Source: Lodderomyces elongisporus
Lineage: Eukaryota; Ascomycota; Pichiomycetes; Serinales; Debaryomycetaceae
DNA: 64,000 nucleotides
Assembly (NCBI RefSeq): GCF_030384665.1
Contig: NC_083677.1
Coordinates: 124,001-188,000 of the forward strand
Direction: 5' to 3'
Position numbers and translations under genes: made by a program. Position 1 is the first letter of the stretch; the number at the start of each line of letters is the position of its first letter. Shown here piece by piece: positions 32,142 through 42,240 of the stretch. The notes below the pieces were generated by a model. The model was not told where the DNA came from. It did no database searches and saw only the letters and a list, made by a program, of their open reading frames with translations.

Positions 32142-35100
32142 ATGTCGGACTCGGAACTGGATACTGAAATCTACCAAACGATTTCATACACCCAGCACAT
32201 GGGCGACTTATCCCCTAAAAGCAAATCAGCTTCAATTAAGCAAAACGCAGTTGCAAATCAACATGATTCGAAAGAACCAGATCAATTGCAACAAGAAGAT
32301 ACCAGAAACAAGGATCGAGATAAAACTCCCCATATCTCAGCAGTGGAAGGCAATGGGTACTCTATTCACATTGGAAAAGAAAGTTGCACTAAAACAGTCA
32401 ATGCAATTGGAGAAAATGAACAGAAATTTTTAACTTCAAACACCAATGGCTGGATCCATGGTTATAGAGTTCCTTTTTCTTTGATAACCTACAAGCGCTC
32501 TTTGGACACTTCGACAAAGATACGATTGGACAAGAGTTACCGAGACTTTCAATTCATTTTCAACCCAAAATACCATCTTGATGAAATCGAACATTCTGGG
32601 TTTGGAAGGAAAAGTTCGGATGTCTCTTTCTCCCAGGAAGATTATAGTCCCAATTCAAGCCCAAGGCTGCAGAAAATATATAAACCAGGCTCTACGCTGG
32701 ATAGTGATGCATTTATGGGCTATGTTTCCTTTCCCAGAGTATCTTTTAATGTCCCTAATCACGTTCGGCGTGATAAAAGGCGTCTTCGACAAGTTTCAGA
32801 AATACCACAGCTTTGTTACCAAACATCATTCCCGGTGGGAGACTTGACGTATTTGTTTGGTGGCCTTTTTGTCTCGAAATTCACAACGTTTGATGACATA
32901 GGGTTACCAAGAAACGTAGATTTAAATAAAATATCAGTGCATTTCCCATATGAGTTGCCTCCATTTGTCAATACCAAGTTGCTCACCAGTCCCTTTTTGC
33001 AAAAACATCCGAGCTTGTTTATAATGAACTCGTTGAATAACACAGTGACCGACTTTGACATTTCAAATTCAGGTGATTTCCCTGGTCATTTATCTGCAAT
33101 GGTGGCAACAAAAATTACTCCAGAACATTTCTTTTTCTATGGTGGTTTTGAAATAATTGATGAGTCGGTCTCTTATCATCCCACTATTGACCGGTGGATT
33201 ATACGAAAGAAGCTTGTCATGAATCAGGACGGGTACATTTTAAATACTGTTAATTTCAAGTTTACAAAAATTAAACTAGAACCAAGTAATGCATCAGTGA
33301 AAATTGCCAGGATTGGGCTGGGTGCCTGTGCTAACATTTTTGAACCGTTTCTGAAACAGCAAAGCCGAGCATTGTCTGATATAAAGCTAAATCATGCAAA
33401 CATTTCTGCTGAAAATCAACGACCACTGCTGCCCGTAGCATTTAGTAGAGCTAGATCAAGCCATTGGTCTTCAGAGACCAGCTCAGTACATACTCCAATA
33501 CCACCACAGCCCCAGAAATCACTGGCAAGTGTAAAATCAAAAACAACAGAAGCTGAATTAATGACAACAACCGCAGCAATGACTGAAACAGCAACAACAA
33601 CACCAGCAACAACGCCAACACCAACACCACCAGCAACAACAACAACAACAACAACAACAACAAGTGCTTCTGCAATGGCAAACACCGAATCAAAACGGTT
33701 GTCTTCACCAAACAGCAATAAAGGTCTGGAATCTTCTACATCGACATCATCAGCAGCATCCAAAGATTCAGGGGCTGATTTTTCAGTCACAAGAACTCGC
33801 TCAGTTCGGCAACCAAATTTACATAGGGTCGCCACCACCAAATCTTATGATTTTGCCAAGAACGAATCTCCTGTGTCAAACACCCTGTCCAGTGGCCCGA
33901 CATCCGTATCGGAAAATGCTTCTGCATCACCCTCAATATCAATGCCAACACCAACGAGCCTGACTACATTTGACAAGTTCAAAAAACGTTTTCATCGCTC
34001 CAATATGAAAAACACATACTCTCAAAGTGTACGTAATCACAGGTCTAATTCTTTTAGCAATAAAAATGATGCCAACAATAACGCTCAGAACAATACCAAT
34101 GGCAATAATAGTAACAATAACAGCGGTAATAATTCGACAGCTAATAGCGCAACCCCGTCGCCTGTTTTGAAAACAACGCGGCCAATTATTGGCTCTTTGA
34201 ATAATGTCATTACGAACCTTACTGTATTTCCCATATCGTCAAAGCCCGTTGATCTTAATTCACACAGCCAAGCTTCATATAAATCGGCTAAGGCATCGCG
34301 AACTCCATCAAGTTCATCTATAAAGTTCACAAATGCGGGAGAAACTGCTCATAAGCAACCACCAAAGTTACTGGTGCAAACCAGTAACTTTGAACAGCAT
34401 TCAAAAACATTAGACTCCTTGCCGGATACAATTGCTTCTTTGCAACATAACAAACAAGATTCACTGCAAACACCACACCATAAGTTTGCACCACCCAAAC
34501 GAGCAAAAACTATGGATAACGAAATTATTGAAGTCGAGACCATAAGGCAAAACATGCCAAGTTTAAAGACTCATACTTTTGATTATCAAGCAATTGATAC
34601 TGACTTATCGAGTCATACAGATGTTGATGAGGAAAATGGTGGTGTAAAGCCATCTAGAAATACACATAGCAAAGTGGGTAAGCTTTTCAACGATGTATTA
34701 ACAAACATTTCAGTCTTTATCTATGGTGGATTTGTCCTTAACGACGAGGAAGAAAATGAAAATGAGGACGATAGAGAGGAGCAGGAAACGAAAAAAGAGG
34801 AAAATGTTCTAGGTAGTTCTTCAAATGTTCGAAAGTTTTATGCAACAAATGATTTTCTCAAGATTGATCTCTCTACGACGGAAGAAAATCCGAAATCCTT
34901 GGAAAGAATGACTTTCTTGGATAGTGCGCTAGTCATGAAAATTGGGCTGGACCCAAAGACCTGTGATATTTGCCTTGACGAGGACATCAATTGGCCCACC
35001 CCGAGAGGGTATTTTGCTAGTAGTATGATTGATATTTCGAATGATGTTGGGGAAAAATGTAATTTGGAAATCGCAAAGGTTCCAAAACATCCTCTAAACC

Positions 35101-35948
35101 CATTGGCTGAGAAGCGTCCTCAATCTCCAGATATAAGTATCGGTGGGTCTTCTGGAAGTACAGGAGCAGCAGGAATTGCAGTTGATTCTGCCAGGGCATC
35201 TTTAGAGCAATCTGATGTCAGCTTGGGACAAGTTAGGAGCTACTTTAGTGGTCGAGCATTTGTCGTTCAAGGGGGATGCACTGAGGATAATCAATTTTTT
35301 GGTGATTTCTACAAATTTGTGTTTGATACATGTAAGTGGGAAAAAATGCCAACATATACTTTTGATTATTTCCAAAAACCTTTGTTACCAGGGGAGGATG
35401 ACGATGCAACATATTATACCAAAGAGAATACTGTTGATAAGCCGCATCTCATGGAGGCAGAGTTTCGGAGCTGCCATCACACGTGTCTCTATTACCAAAA
35501 CGAAGAACACGATTACCTTTTTTTTATTGGAGGGATCGTAAACGAGTACTTGCGATTTGTTGATCCAAAGCCCTACGTGACTGACAAATTCGATGTGTCG
35601 AGGATAAGTGCTTTGCAAGTAGCTTCTTCAAATCCATACATTATGCGATTTGCAGTTTTGAATCTACGTACTCAAACCTGGAAATACATCCGTTACTTCT
35701 TTGATTTTAACCATGCAATCACCAATTCCTACCTCGATCGATTGAAAGACAAGGACTATTATATTAATTCAAGGCTATTGCATTTCGCGGGAACTGTAAG
35801 TCTCACTGGTAAGATTATAACTGTTGCCCAAGGCTTGTTCATAATCCTGCCCGAAAAAAAGGAAGATTTGAAAAATGTTAGAGATGATATCCCGCCTGAT
35901 GAAGCATTGTTAGGCGCACATATTCAATTCACCTTAGCTGGACTATAA
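32142..35948 (+). CDS. GPB2: Gpb1/Gpb2 (Krh)-like kelch-repeat protein
   Basis: 1268 residues, longer than Saccharomyces Gpb1/Gpb2 (about 880-900). Those kelch proteins act with the G-alpha Gpa2 and restrain PKA signalling, binding PKA and stabilising Ras-GAPs. Blade-like Gly-Gly motifs are visible: YLFGGLFVSKF (about 237), HFFFYGGFEI (about 329) with the conserved downstream GYILNTVNFKFTKI, FIYGGFVL (about 862), FVVQGGCTEDN (about 1035) and YLFFIGGIVNEYLRF. A long insert (about 405-850) of Ser, Thr (run near 498-507), Asn and Gln is absent from the Saccharomyces proteins as I remember them. The paralogue (GPB1 versus GPB2) cannot be decided. ATG at 32142. Confidence 0.78.
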   Translation: MSDSELDTEIYQTISYTQHMGDLSPKSKSASIKQNAVANQHDSKEPDQLQQEDTRNKDRDKTPHISAVEGNGYSIHIGKESCTKTVNAIGENEQKFLTSNTNGWIHGYRVPFSLITYKRSLDTSTKIRLDKSYRDFQFIFNPKYHLDEIEHSGFGRKSSDVSFSQEDYSPNSSPRLQKIYKPGSTLDSDAFMGYVSFPRVSFNVPNHVRRDKRRLRQVSEIPQLCYQTSFPVGDLTYLFGGLFVSKFTTFDDIGLPRNVDLNKISVHFPYELPPFVNTKLLTSPFLQKHPSLFIMNSLNNTVTDFDISNSGDFPGHLSAMVATKITPEHFFFYGGFEIIDESVSYHPTIDRWIIRKKLVMNQDGYILNTVNFKFTKIKLEPSNASVKIARIGLGACANIFEPFLKQQSRALSDIKLNHANISAENQRPLLPVAFSRARSSHWSSETSSVHTPIPPQPQKSLASVKSKTTEAELMTTTAAMTETATTTPATTPTPTPPATTTTTTTTTSASAMANTESKRLSSPNSNKGLESSTSTSSAASKDSGADFSVTRTRSVRQPNLHRVATTKSYDFAKNESPVSNTLSSGPTSVSENASASPSISMPTPTSLTTFDKFKKRFHRSNMKNTYSQSVRNHRSNSFSNKNDANNNAQNNTNGNNSNNNSGNNSTANSATPSPVLKTTRPIIGSLNNVITNLTVFPISSKPVDLNSHSQASYKSAKASRTPSSSSIKFTNAGETAHKQPPKLLVQTSNFEQHSKTLDSLPDTIASLQHNKQDSLQTPHHKFAPPKRAKTMDNEIIEVETIRQNMPSLKTHTFDYQAIDTDLSSHTDVDEENGGVKPSRNTHSKVGKLFNDVLTNISVFIYGGFVLNDEEENENEDDREEQETKKEENVLGSSSNVRKFYATNDFLKIDLSTTEENPKSLERMTFLDSALVMKIGLDPKTCDICLDEDINWPTPRGYFASSMIDISNDVGEKCNLEIAKVPKHPLNPLAEKRPQSPDISIGGSSGSTGAAGIAVDSARASLEQSDVSLGQVRSYFSGRAFVVQGGCTEDNQFFGDFYKFVFDTCKWEKMPTYTFDYFQKPLLPGEDDDATYYTKENTVDKPHLMEAEFRSCHHTCLYYQNEEHDYLFFIGGIVNEYLRFVDPKPYVTDKFDVSRISALQVASSNPYIMRFAVLNLRTQTWKYIRYFFDFNHAITNSYLDRLKDKDYYINSRLLHFAGTVSLTGKIITVAQGLFIILPEKKEDLKNVRDDIPPDEALLGAHIQFTLAGL

Positions 35949-36360
35949 GGAATTTTTAAAAAAAAAATCAAAAATTGAAAATTAAAATCAAAAATTGAAA
36001 ATTAAAAAATTCCTATTTATATGCCAATTGTAAGTACATTAAGTATAGTGAGTACATGTCTTTGCTTAACTGCTCTTGTTCAATTCTCTTGTCTCTTCCC
36101 CATGAGATACATACTGACTGCAAAAGTGGATTCATCTCTGTTCCTGACGTCATTTCTGTCGCGAATATCTTTTGCTGATGAAACTGCGACAATGAAAATT
36201 TCAATTGCTGCAATAAACCAAGGCAAAAAAAAAAAAAAAAATTCCAAATGTACAATCCGCCGCCAGTTCTTTACCCCAAAAACAAGAGAATCGATAATCA
36301 AAAACAGAATTAAAGATTATTTTTCATATTTGGTCATTTCTTTTGTCACTATAGTATATA
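35949..36360. other. Spacer GPB-like / TIM10
   Basis: 412 bp. Begins with a 20-bp direct repeat (AAAATCAAAAATTGAAAATT, two copies, about 35965-36005) after the stop, then the TIM10 promoter with an A-run at 36225-36240. No gene. Confidence 0.6.
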
Positions 36361-36639
36361 ATGTTTGGATTAGGAGGCACCGCTACACCACAAATTTCAT
36401 CCCAGGCTAAACTTGCCGCTGCCGAGGCCGAGTTGGACATGGTGACCGGAATGTTCAACTCTCTTGTTTCACAATGCCACAATAAATGCATAAACAAGTC
36501 TTACAACGAGAGTGATATCACCAAGCAAGAAAGCTTGTGTCTTGATAGATGTGTTGCTAAATACTTTGAGACCAATGTGCAAGTTGGTGAGAACATGCAA
36601 AAATTGGGTCAAAGCGGGCAATTTATGGGAAGAAGATAA
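36361..36639 (+). CDS. TIM10: Small TIM chaperone Tim10
   Basis: 92 residues, almost the same length as Saccharomyces Tim10 (93). With Tim9 it forms the hexameric intermembrane-space chaperone that carries hydrophobic precursors to TIM22. Twin CX3C motifs: C39/C43 (CHNKC) and C60/C64 (CLDRC), followed by the near-invariant [20 protein letters not shown]. There is no presequence, as expected for a Mia40 substrate. ATG at 36361. Convergent with CYT2, another intermembrane-space protein gene. Confidence 0.96.
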   Translation: MFGLGGTATPQISSQAKLAAAEAELDMVTGMFNSLVSQCHNKCINKSYNESDITKQESLCLDRCVAKYFETNVQVGENMQKLGQSGQFMGRR

Positions 36640-36987
36640 ATACGTGAAATGGAGAAAAAAGAGAGATGTGGATGGGAGCAAAAGAAAGGTAGATATAATC
36701 AAAGACAGAAAAGCAATCTAAAGCTGACGATTTTTGATAAAAAAGAACAAAAAAATACGTGTTTATAACATATACCGTTGTTGTTTTATTATGTATCTGT
36801 ATATATATATATATATCTACATATATATATATTAACATATGTGTTTAGTTACGTATTTAAGTAGGTATATATATATATATATATATATTTATGTAAGTAT
36901 AATTAACAAAAGCAACATGTTTTGGCATTATGTGTCTACTATTCACAAATCTTCTTATTGGTTATATCTCTGTTTCTTGTACTTCTT
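36640..36987. other. Convergent spacer TIM10/CYT2
   Basis: 348 bp of 3' DNA for both genes; TA dinucleotide tracts at about 36797-36830 and 36865-36890 may serve as 3'-end signals. No gene. Confidence 0.6.
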
Positions 36988-37908
36988 TCAACTCAAACCA
37001 AAAGCTTTCATGCAACGCAACTTGATTCCCTCCCAACTGTTTAATTTGGGTCTTACATCAAGCCAAACATTTGCATCGCCTTGTTCTTCTCCATTATAGA
37101 AATCAATCACATACTCGACCTCAGTACCGCATCGGTTAACTAACCAGTCATGTCTATCAAACGGTGGTTGCTGGCCTCCTATAACCAGTCTCAACCATGC
37201 TCTTGGTGTCATCTTTTTAGAGTCGCCTTTAAACGATGTCAAAGTGATTCCCCCGCACTCCTTGGTGGCTTGTTCATTATATGGCTGTTCCCACATTAAG
37301 ATATGTTTCCAAGCACGTTCATTAACCAAGTTATGAATGGGAACAATAACTTTCATATCGGAGGTGTCAGGGTTCCAATTCTTGCGTTGCATTGCTTCAA
37401 AAAATTGTTTTTGCGAAGGGTATATCCAGTTGGACAGCGAGGAAGTACGTGGAATAGAACTGATTTCTCTTTCAACGGGGAGGTCCACATTCGATGTAGT
37501 GTTGTCTTTTACAGAGGTGTCATTCATAAGCACAGATGAATCACAAGTTGTAGAATCCGTTGATGTATTAGCAATGGGTAAAGGAGGTGATGTTGATGCT
37601 GGTGCACGAGATGCGTGAGATGCGTGAGATGGAGACTCGATTGCATCTGGTGCAGTGACTGTAACGGAGACTTTATCAAGCCATGCCTGTCGACTACTAG
37701 GACTCACTGGACAAACTGGTTGATCTTGAGTAGGTGCTGGATGTGATGCTTGGTGTGGTACTGGACATTGAGATGTCGTTGTTGATGTTGATGTGTTGGC
37801 CTGTGGGCGCTGCGCTGATTCATTTGACTTCCAGAGTAAACTCAGTAGCCACGTTTGTCTACTGGAATGGTCTACTGGGCATTTTGGTTGGCTATCTTCG
37901 TTTCCCAT
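36988..37908 (-). CDS. CYT2: Cytochrome c1 heme lyase
   Basis: 306 residues from ATG at 37908. Attaches heme to apocytochrome c1 in the mitochondrial intermembrane space. The C-terminal domain matches Cyt2 better than the cytochrome c lyase Cyc3: [64 protein letters not shown] and [11 protein letters not shown], ending [15 protein letters not shown]. The N-terminal half carries three CPV heme-regulatory-type motifs ([35 protein letters not shown]), more than the one in Saccharomyces Cyt2, in a Ser/Thr-rich region about 80 residues longer. The frame stays open 47 codons upstream of the ATG without another ATG (see findings). Confidence 0.9.
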   Translation of the reverse strand: MGNEDSQPKCPVDHSSRQTWLLSLLWKSNESAQRPQANTSTSTTTSQCPVPHQASHPAPTQDQPVCPVSPSSRQAWLDKVSVTVTAPDAIESPSHASHASRAPASTSPPLPIANTSTDSTTCDSSVLMNDTSVKDNTTSNVDLPVEREISSIPRTSSLSNWIYPSQKQFFEAMQRKNWNPDTSDMKVIVPIHNLVNERAWKHILMWEQPYNEQATKECGGITLTSFKGDSKKMTPRAWLRLVIGGQQPPFDRHDWLVNRCGTEVEYVIDFYNGEEQGDANVWLDVRPKLNSWEGIKLRCMKAFGLS

Positions 37909-38535
37909 CCTGTTGGTTCCTATTTTCGTAAATGATGAATATGTAGCTTTAGTATATGGTTTTACTGGTGTGTTTGCAAGTGTGTTTGCAAGTGTATTTG
38001 CAAGTGTATTTGCAAGTTGTTTTTGCAAGTGTATTTGCGTGTGTCTTTGCTAAAGCGAAGTAATTTCGCTTATTAATTTTAATTTGAAACTTTTACATTC
38101 GCTCTTGTCGGTATTGAAATCTCGAGAATATTAGCTCCTGCGAAAATTCCAAACGCACAACAACAAACTTATACACCTGCAAACCATTACTCTACACAGA
38201 GTGAATTTACATAGACATCAGGAAAAAAGATGATGTATTTCTAAAGTAGTTTAACAATTAAGTTTTCTTTTAAATTGTTTTGTCTTGATTTTTTTCTTTT
38301 CTATTCTTTTCTCTTGTCTCCTTTTCTTTGTTTTTTTTTGTTCTTCTTTCTTTATCTACTTTATAGTCGCTAAGCGACTTTTTTACATTCCACTTCGTTA
38401 AACACCGAAGTAAGTTGTAACAACAATAACAACATCAGTACAGCAGTACAGCAACTCAAATTAAAATTAACAAGGCCAACTATTTGCACCTTTATTGTTG
38501 TTCTCCTTCTCTTTGTTTTTTTTTTGTTTCTCTCT
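37909..38535. other. Spacer with 12-bp repeat upstream of CYT2
   Basis: 627 bp. The CYT2-proximal part is the tandem repeat 37969-38050; the rest is T-rich DNA and the ERV29 3' region. No gene. Confidence 0.6.
37969..38050. repeat. 12-bp tandem repeat, about 6.7 copies
   Basis: Units TGTGTTTGCAAG (two), TGTATTTGCAAG (two), then a 13-bp variant and two degenerate copies. On the CYT2 strand, and in the CYT2 frame, the repeat reads as Leu-Ala-Asn-Thr. Confidence 0.9.
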
Positions 38536-39513
38536 TTAATAAATCTTCTTCTTTTCGTCAATTGAAAGCTCTCCCGCACCGGCATTCACCACCAATAATA
38601 ACCCACCAACTATCGACAAAACTTGGAAGAACTCATACCTCAAAAAGTCTCTTCTTGCATCCTTTGAAGCGTATTGCCAAAATTGGTTGGTAAAGACATT
38701 GTAGAAGAACAACAAGATCAACATCACGGCAGCAGCAAACTTGGTCTTGTATCCAACAACAATCGATGCACATGAAGTCAAGCCGACTAGGATGATGAGC
38801 ACTCTTCCCAATGACCATTCAGAAGAAAAGACGAATCCCAAAAATAACAACACCAATAACAATCTTCCCGCAAGTAAAAAGTATTTCTTGTGATCCTTGT
38901 TGTCCAACATTGGCAATCCAGGCATGTTGAGTGACCTCTTGTCCCTCACAATGGAATCAGAGAATGCCAAGACTAGTCCACCCACAACGGACAAGTTTCT
39001 CAATATAAATTGTGTATCAAACAACAAGCCGTATGCAACACCCTGGATCACAACAACAAAGATCAAGCCCACGGTAGCAATATTGATCTTTTTTCTAATA
39101 ATGACTAGAGTCGAGGCAATGGTCATGATGAGCATATTGTTGATCAAAAAAATCACCGTCAACCACCTCCAATAGTGTCTATAGTTGTGCAAGTAATACA
39201 CTTGTTCATTCCATTGACTAAAAATTCTAATGGTGTCTTCGTAGAATGTAGCCACAAGGAAAGCTCTACCGATTGCTGGAACATAAGGTTTCAATGGCTT
39301 GAAATATTCATCAATTAAATCTTCAATCTTTTTACTAAACTGTTCAAACTGCTCTAAAGGAGACTTGGAACTAGATATAGGACCAATATGTGGGTGAGGG
39401 TGTGGCTGAGAGTTTGCTGCTGCCGCCGCCGCTGCTGCTGTTGGAATAGAATGGTGTTGCTGGTGTGGTTGGCCAAATTGATTTTGGAATTGATTGGGTC
39501 CACGATACGACAT
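38536..39513 (-). CDS. ERV29: COPII cargo receptor Erv29 (SURF4 family)
   Basis: 325 residues (Saccharomyces 310). ER-Golgi cycling membrane protein that loads soluble cargo such as pro-alpha-factor and carboxypeptidase Y into COPII vesicles. About six or seven hydrophobic segments; family hallmarks RAFLVATFYEDTIRIFSQW, NLSVVGGLVLAFSDS and FFQVLSIVGGLLLVVNAG are visible. The C-terminus KKKIY gives KK at -3/-4, a COPI dilysine retrieval signal. The N-terminus is a Gln/His/Pro-rich cytosolic tail with an eight-Ala run (about 26-33), longer than usual. ATG at 39513. Confidence 0.94.
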   Translation of the reverse strand: MSYRGPNQFQNQFGQPHQQHHSIPTAAAAAAAANSQPHPHPHIGPISSSKSPLEQFEQFSKKIEDLIDEYFKPLKPYVPAIGRAFLVATFYEDTIRIFSQWNEQVYYLHNYRHYWRWLTVIFLINNMLIMTIASTLVIIRKKINIATVGLIFVVVIQGVAYGLLFDTQFILRNLSVVGGLVLAFSDSIVRDKRSLNMPGLPMLDNKDHKKYFLLAGRLLLVLLFLGFVFSSEWSLGRVLIILVGLTSCASIVVGYKTKFAAAVMLILLFFYNVFTNQFWQYASKDARRDFLRYEFFQVLSIVGGLLLVVNAGAGELSIDEKKKIY

Positions 39514-39902
39514 ACTTTATAAAATACCTTTTGCTTTCTTGCTGTTGTCTTTGTCTTTCTAAAAAAAAAAAAAAAATTTTGTCTTGCTAGTAACCAGTGT
39601 TATTGAAGGTGATCAAGAGCCTAAATTTATTTTCAAAATTGAAGGGGCAAAGAAAAAAATAAAGGGTAATAAAGAAAACAAATGAAAGGAAATAAAGGAA
39701 ATGGATCCAATAAGTATGATTGACTAGTGTGCAAGTGTAAAGAAAGTGTATAAAGAATGTGTAAAAACTTTCTGTGAAAAAAAGTGTTTAAATTCTATGT
39801 TGTGGGGCGAAACGGACCTAACTCCAGAATATATACGTAATTGATGATGGTGTTTTTCCAGATCAACCAAAAAAAGGACAACGTTGGAGTTCTCAAAGAA
39901 GG

Positions 39903-39933
<31 letters not shown>

Positions 39934-41090
39934 TATGTATATGAGGTAAGGAAATAAAGCTAAAAGAGAGACTAATACTTAAAATACAGAACAAAAAATA
40001 AAATAATAATAATACGCAATCATGGCAATCACAAATATATAATGTTCATCACATTACATAAACATATTACCTAAATAGGAAGTTCAACGGATAAATATAT
40101 CTATTACATTCAAAGTTCTGATTTCATAGACTTGTTAATTAAATAAGAAAACCAATTTAAATCGAGAATCCAATCATTTTATTGACAATTTTCTCTGGCA
40201 CTGCTTGTTGTAGGCTTTGTTGTTCCTTTTTTTTGCAAAGGATGAATTAAACATTCATCTTAGAAAAGTTGCTAAAGGAAAAAAAGAAGAGGAAGAAGTT
40301 ATTGGCGCGGGGCATCTTGACACACACTCATATATGTATGTATACATACTTACTTACCAACATCTATATATCGAACCGTTGAATAAAATTCTTCTCGACT
40401 TACTTCCTACATTCTCGTACTTCAGACATCGACCTACCTTGGCTAAGCCTCTCGGTACATCTCTTGTTTCATAACTTTTTTTTTGAATTTAAATTTGTGT
40501 TTTAGCTAAAGATTCAGAGCGCATCACAATTACATTGGTTTCCTTTTAAAGAATTCAAGCCTACCAAAAGTGTTGATTTTCAATGTTATCAGAACGGAGT
40601 CATGCGTCACAAATATACACTTAGTCTAAAGATTTTCAGATCTATGTTCATTTCATCTCTGTCCGAGTCTCAACTCCAAACACAGCTTTTAGAATAGTAA
40701 GTTTAAATCAAAAAGCTAGTGGAAGTATTACTTCCAAGAATAATTATTTTCCAACAAAACATAATATATAAACTCCTTCAAAAGGTATTGGGGTTTTGAT
40801 TATGGATTTATATTGAAGAATCTTTAAAGTTTGCCGTGATTTCTTTAGTTAATTGTTTCAAACCAAATTAGTGTCCAACTTGATAATAATTTTCAAAACT
40901 TGTATTCCACCATTGTTGTGATTAAGTTGCACAATAACTTTCCTTGTTACCACGAGCAAATACGTACAGAAGGTGAAAAGAGACGATAAAAGGTGGGGCA
41001 GCAGAGAAGGAAAGGATGTGGAGGGAGACTCATTTCTTTTGGAGTAAAAAGAAAAAAACAACAAAAAAAAAAAGAAAGCCATAGCACACC
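39514..41090. other. 1.6 kb spacer ERV29 promoter / SKI6 3' region
   Basis: No supported gene. AT-rich, with an AAAAG repeat near 39905-39935, and CATA/TA tracts near 40330-40375. It is long for a same-strand spacer, so an unrecognised non-coding RNA is possible, but nothing shows it. Confidence 0.5.
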
Positions 41091-41825
41091 CTACTTCACC
41101 AACTTTGCTGCTCTCGCACTTCCGTGTCGTCTCACTTCCATATCCATCAAATCCTTAATCCTATGGCTACCAGCAATTGCAATGCCCAACACTTTCTCCA
41201 AATTATCCAAGGGCATCTTATCTTCAAGCATCAACAACGCAAGTTTCTCACTCTTTCCAATAACTCCGATAGTCAAACAACTCATATCATTTTCTTCCAA
41301 ATTGTTTAAATCAAGCAATGGAGATTGATCATGTAAACCACAACTAATACTGCTCACGTAATCGTACATTGCTATACCTGCATCCATCAACGCCAACGTT
41401 ATTGAATTGGTCACTGCAGCAAGCATGCCACCATCCTGGTTCAATACTTGAACATTGATAGTGATATTAGTTCTAGGGTACAAGTGTAATAATATCAGCT
41501 GCTCAAAGGTTCTTTCCAAAGTAGTTCGAAGTTCAACTAGTCTTTTCTCGGTTTTGGACCGTTTTTTCCGTTCAAAAGTAGAAAAGTTGGCAATCGTAAG
41601 ATTGACTTCAACATTGGCTCTATCCTGATTCATTTGTGCTCGGCTTGTAGGTTCCATGGGTCCAATAACTGTGCATATCACCTTGGTGTTTCCTTGTTCA
41701 ACGTATGATGACCCATCCGATGAGTTTGGGTGTGTGTTGATTCTGCACTCGAATCGGCGAAGCTCATTCCATCGTCTTCCGTCTATTCTCAATCCCTCCG
41801 GTGAATACAATTCCATTCGCGACAT
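41091..41825 (-). CDS. SKI6: Exosome core subunit Rrp41/Ski6
   Basis: 244 residues (Saccharomyces 246). RNase PH-like ring subunit of the RNA exosome in nucleus and cytoplasm. N-terminal MSRMELYSPEGLRIDGRRWNE, then GNTKVICTVIGPMEP, the RNA-contact region LERTFEQLILLHLYPRT, and VLNQDGGMLAAVTNSITLALMDAG, all typical. Catalytic phosphorolytic residues are degenerate in the eukaryotic family, so it is structural. ATG at 41825. Upstream on the same strand is GPI14. Confidence 0.95.
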   Translation of the reverse strand: MSRMELYSPEGLRIDGRRWNELRRFECRINTHPNSSDGSSYVEQGNTKVICTVIGPMEPTSRAQMNQDRANVEVNLTIANFSTFERKKRSKTEKRLVELRTTLERTFEQLILLHLYPRTNITINVQVLNQDGGMLAAVTNSITLALMDAGIAMYDYVSSISCGLHDQSPLLDLNNLEENDMSCLTIGVIGKSEKLALLMLEDKMPLDNLEKVLGIAIAGSHRIKDLMDMEVRRHGSARAAKLVK

Positions 41826-42240
41826 TTATGATTATAGCTAAATTTATGATATAAAGCCCTGGTGTAGTAATAAGTTGTATGGATTTTAAGATCACTTTTA
41901 AAATTTTAGAAAGTAATTGCCAAAACAGCAACAGGAAAAAAAATACAATAAGAAACAAGAAACAAGAATATAAATTATGTGTATATACACTTTGCAACTC
42001 GCAGCTCAAGAAAAGAAAAAGAAGAAGAAAAAAAAAATTACACTCATTTATTTTGCACGCGCTGCCACCTATTTGTAAGTATTCGTATCGATGGCTTGAA
42101 TGTATGAGTATATGATTATTATTAAAAAAAAAAATTTTGAAAAGATCATCTAAATGGTTCAAAAAATCAACCACCTTTGTTCCCCTACTTTCTGTCCATG
42201 GAATAATATACTAAAAAACTTTTTTGTAGAATATAGACAA
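41826..42240. other. Spacer GPI14 / SKI6
   Basis: 415 bp, SKI6 promoter and GPI14 3' region. A-rich tracts; no gene. Confidence 0.6.
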
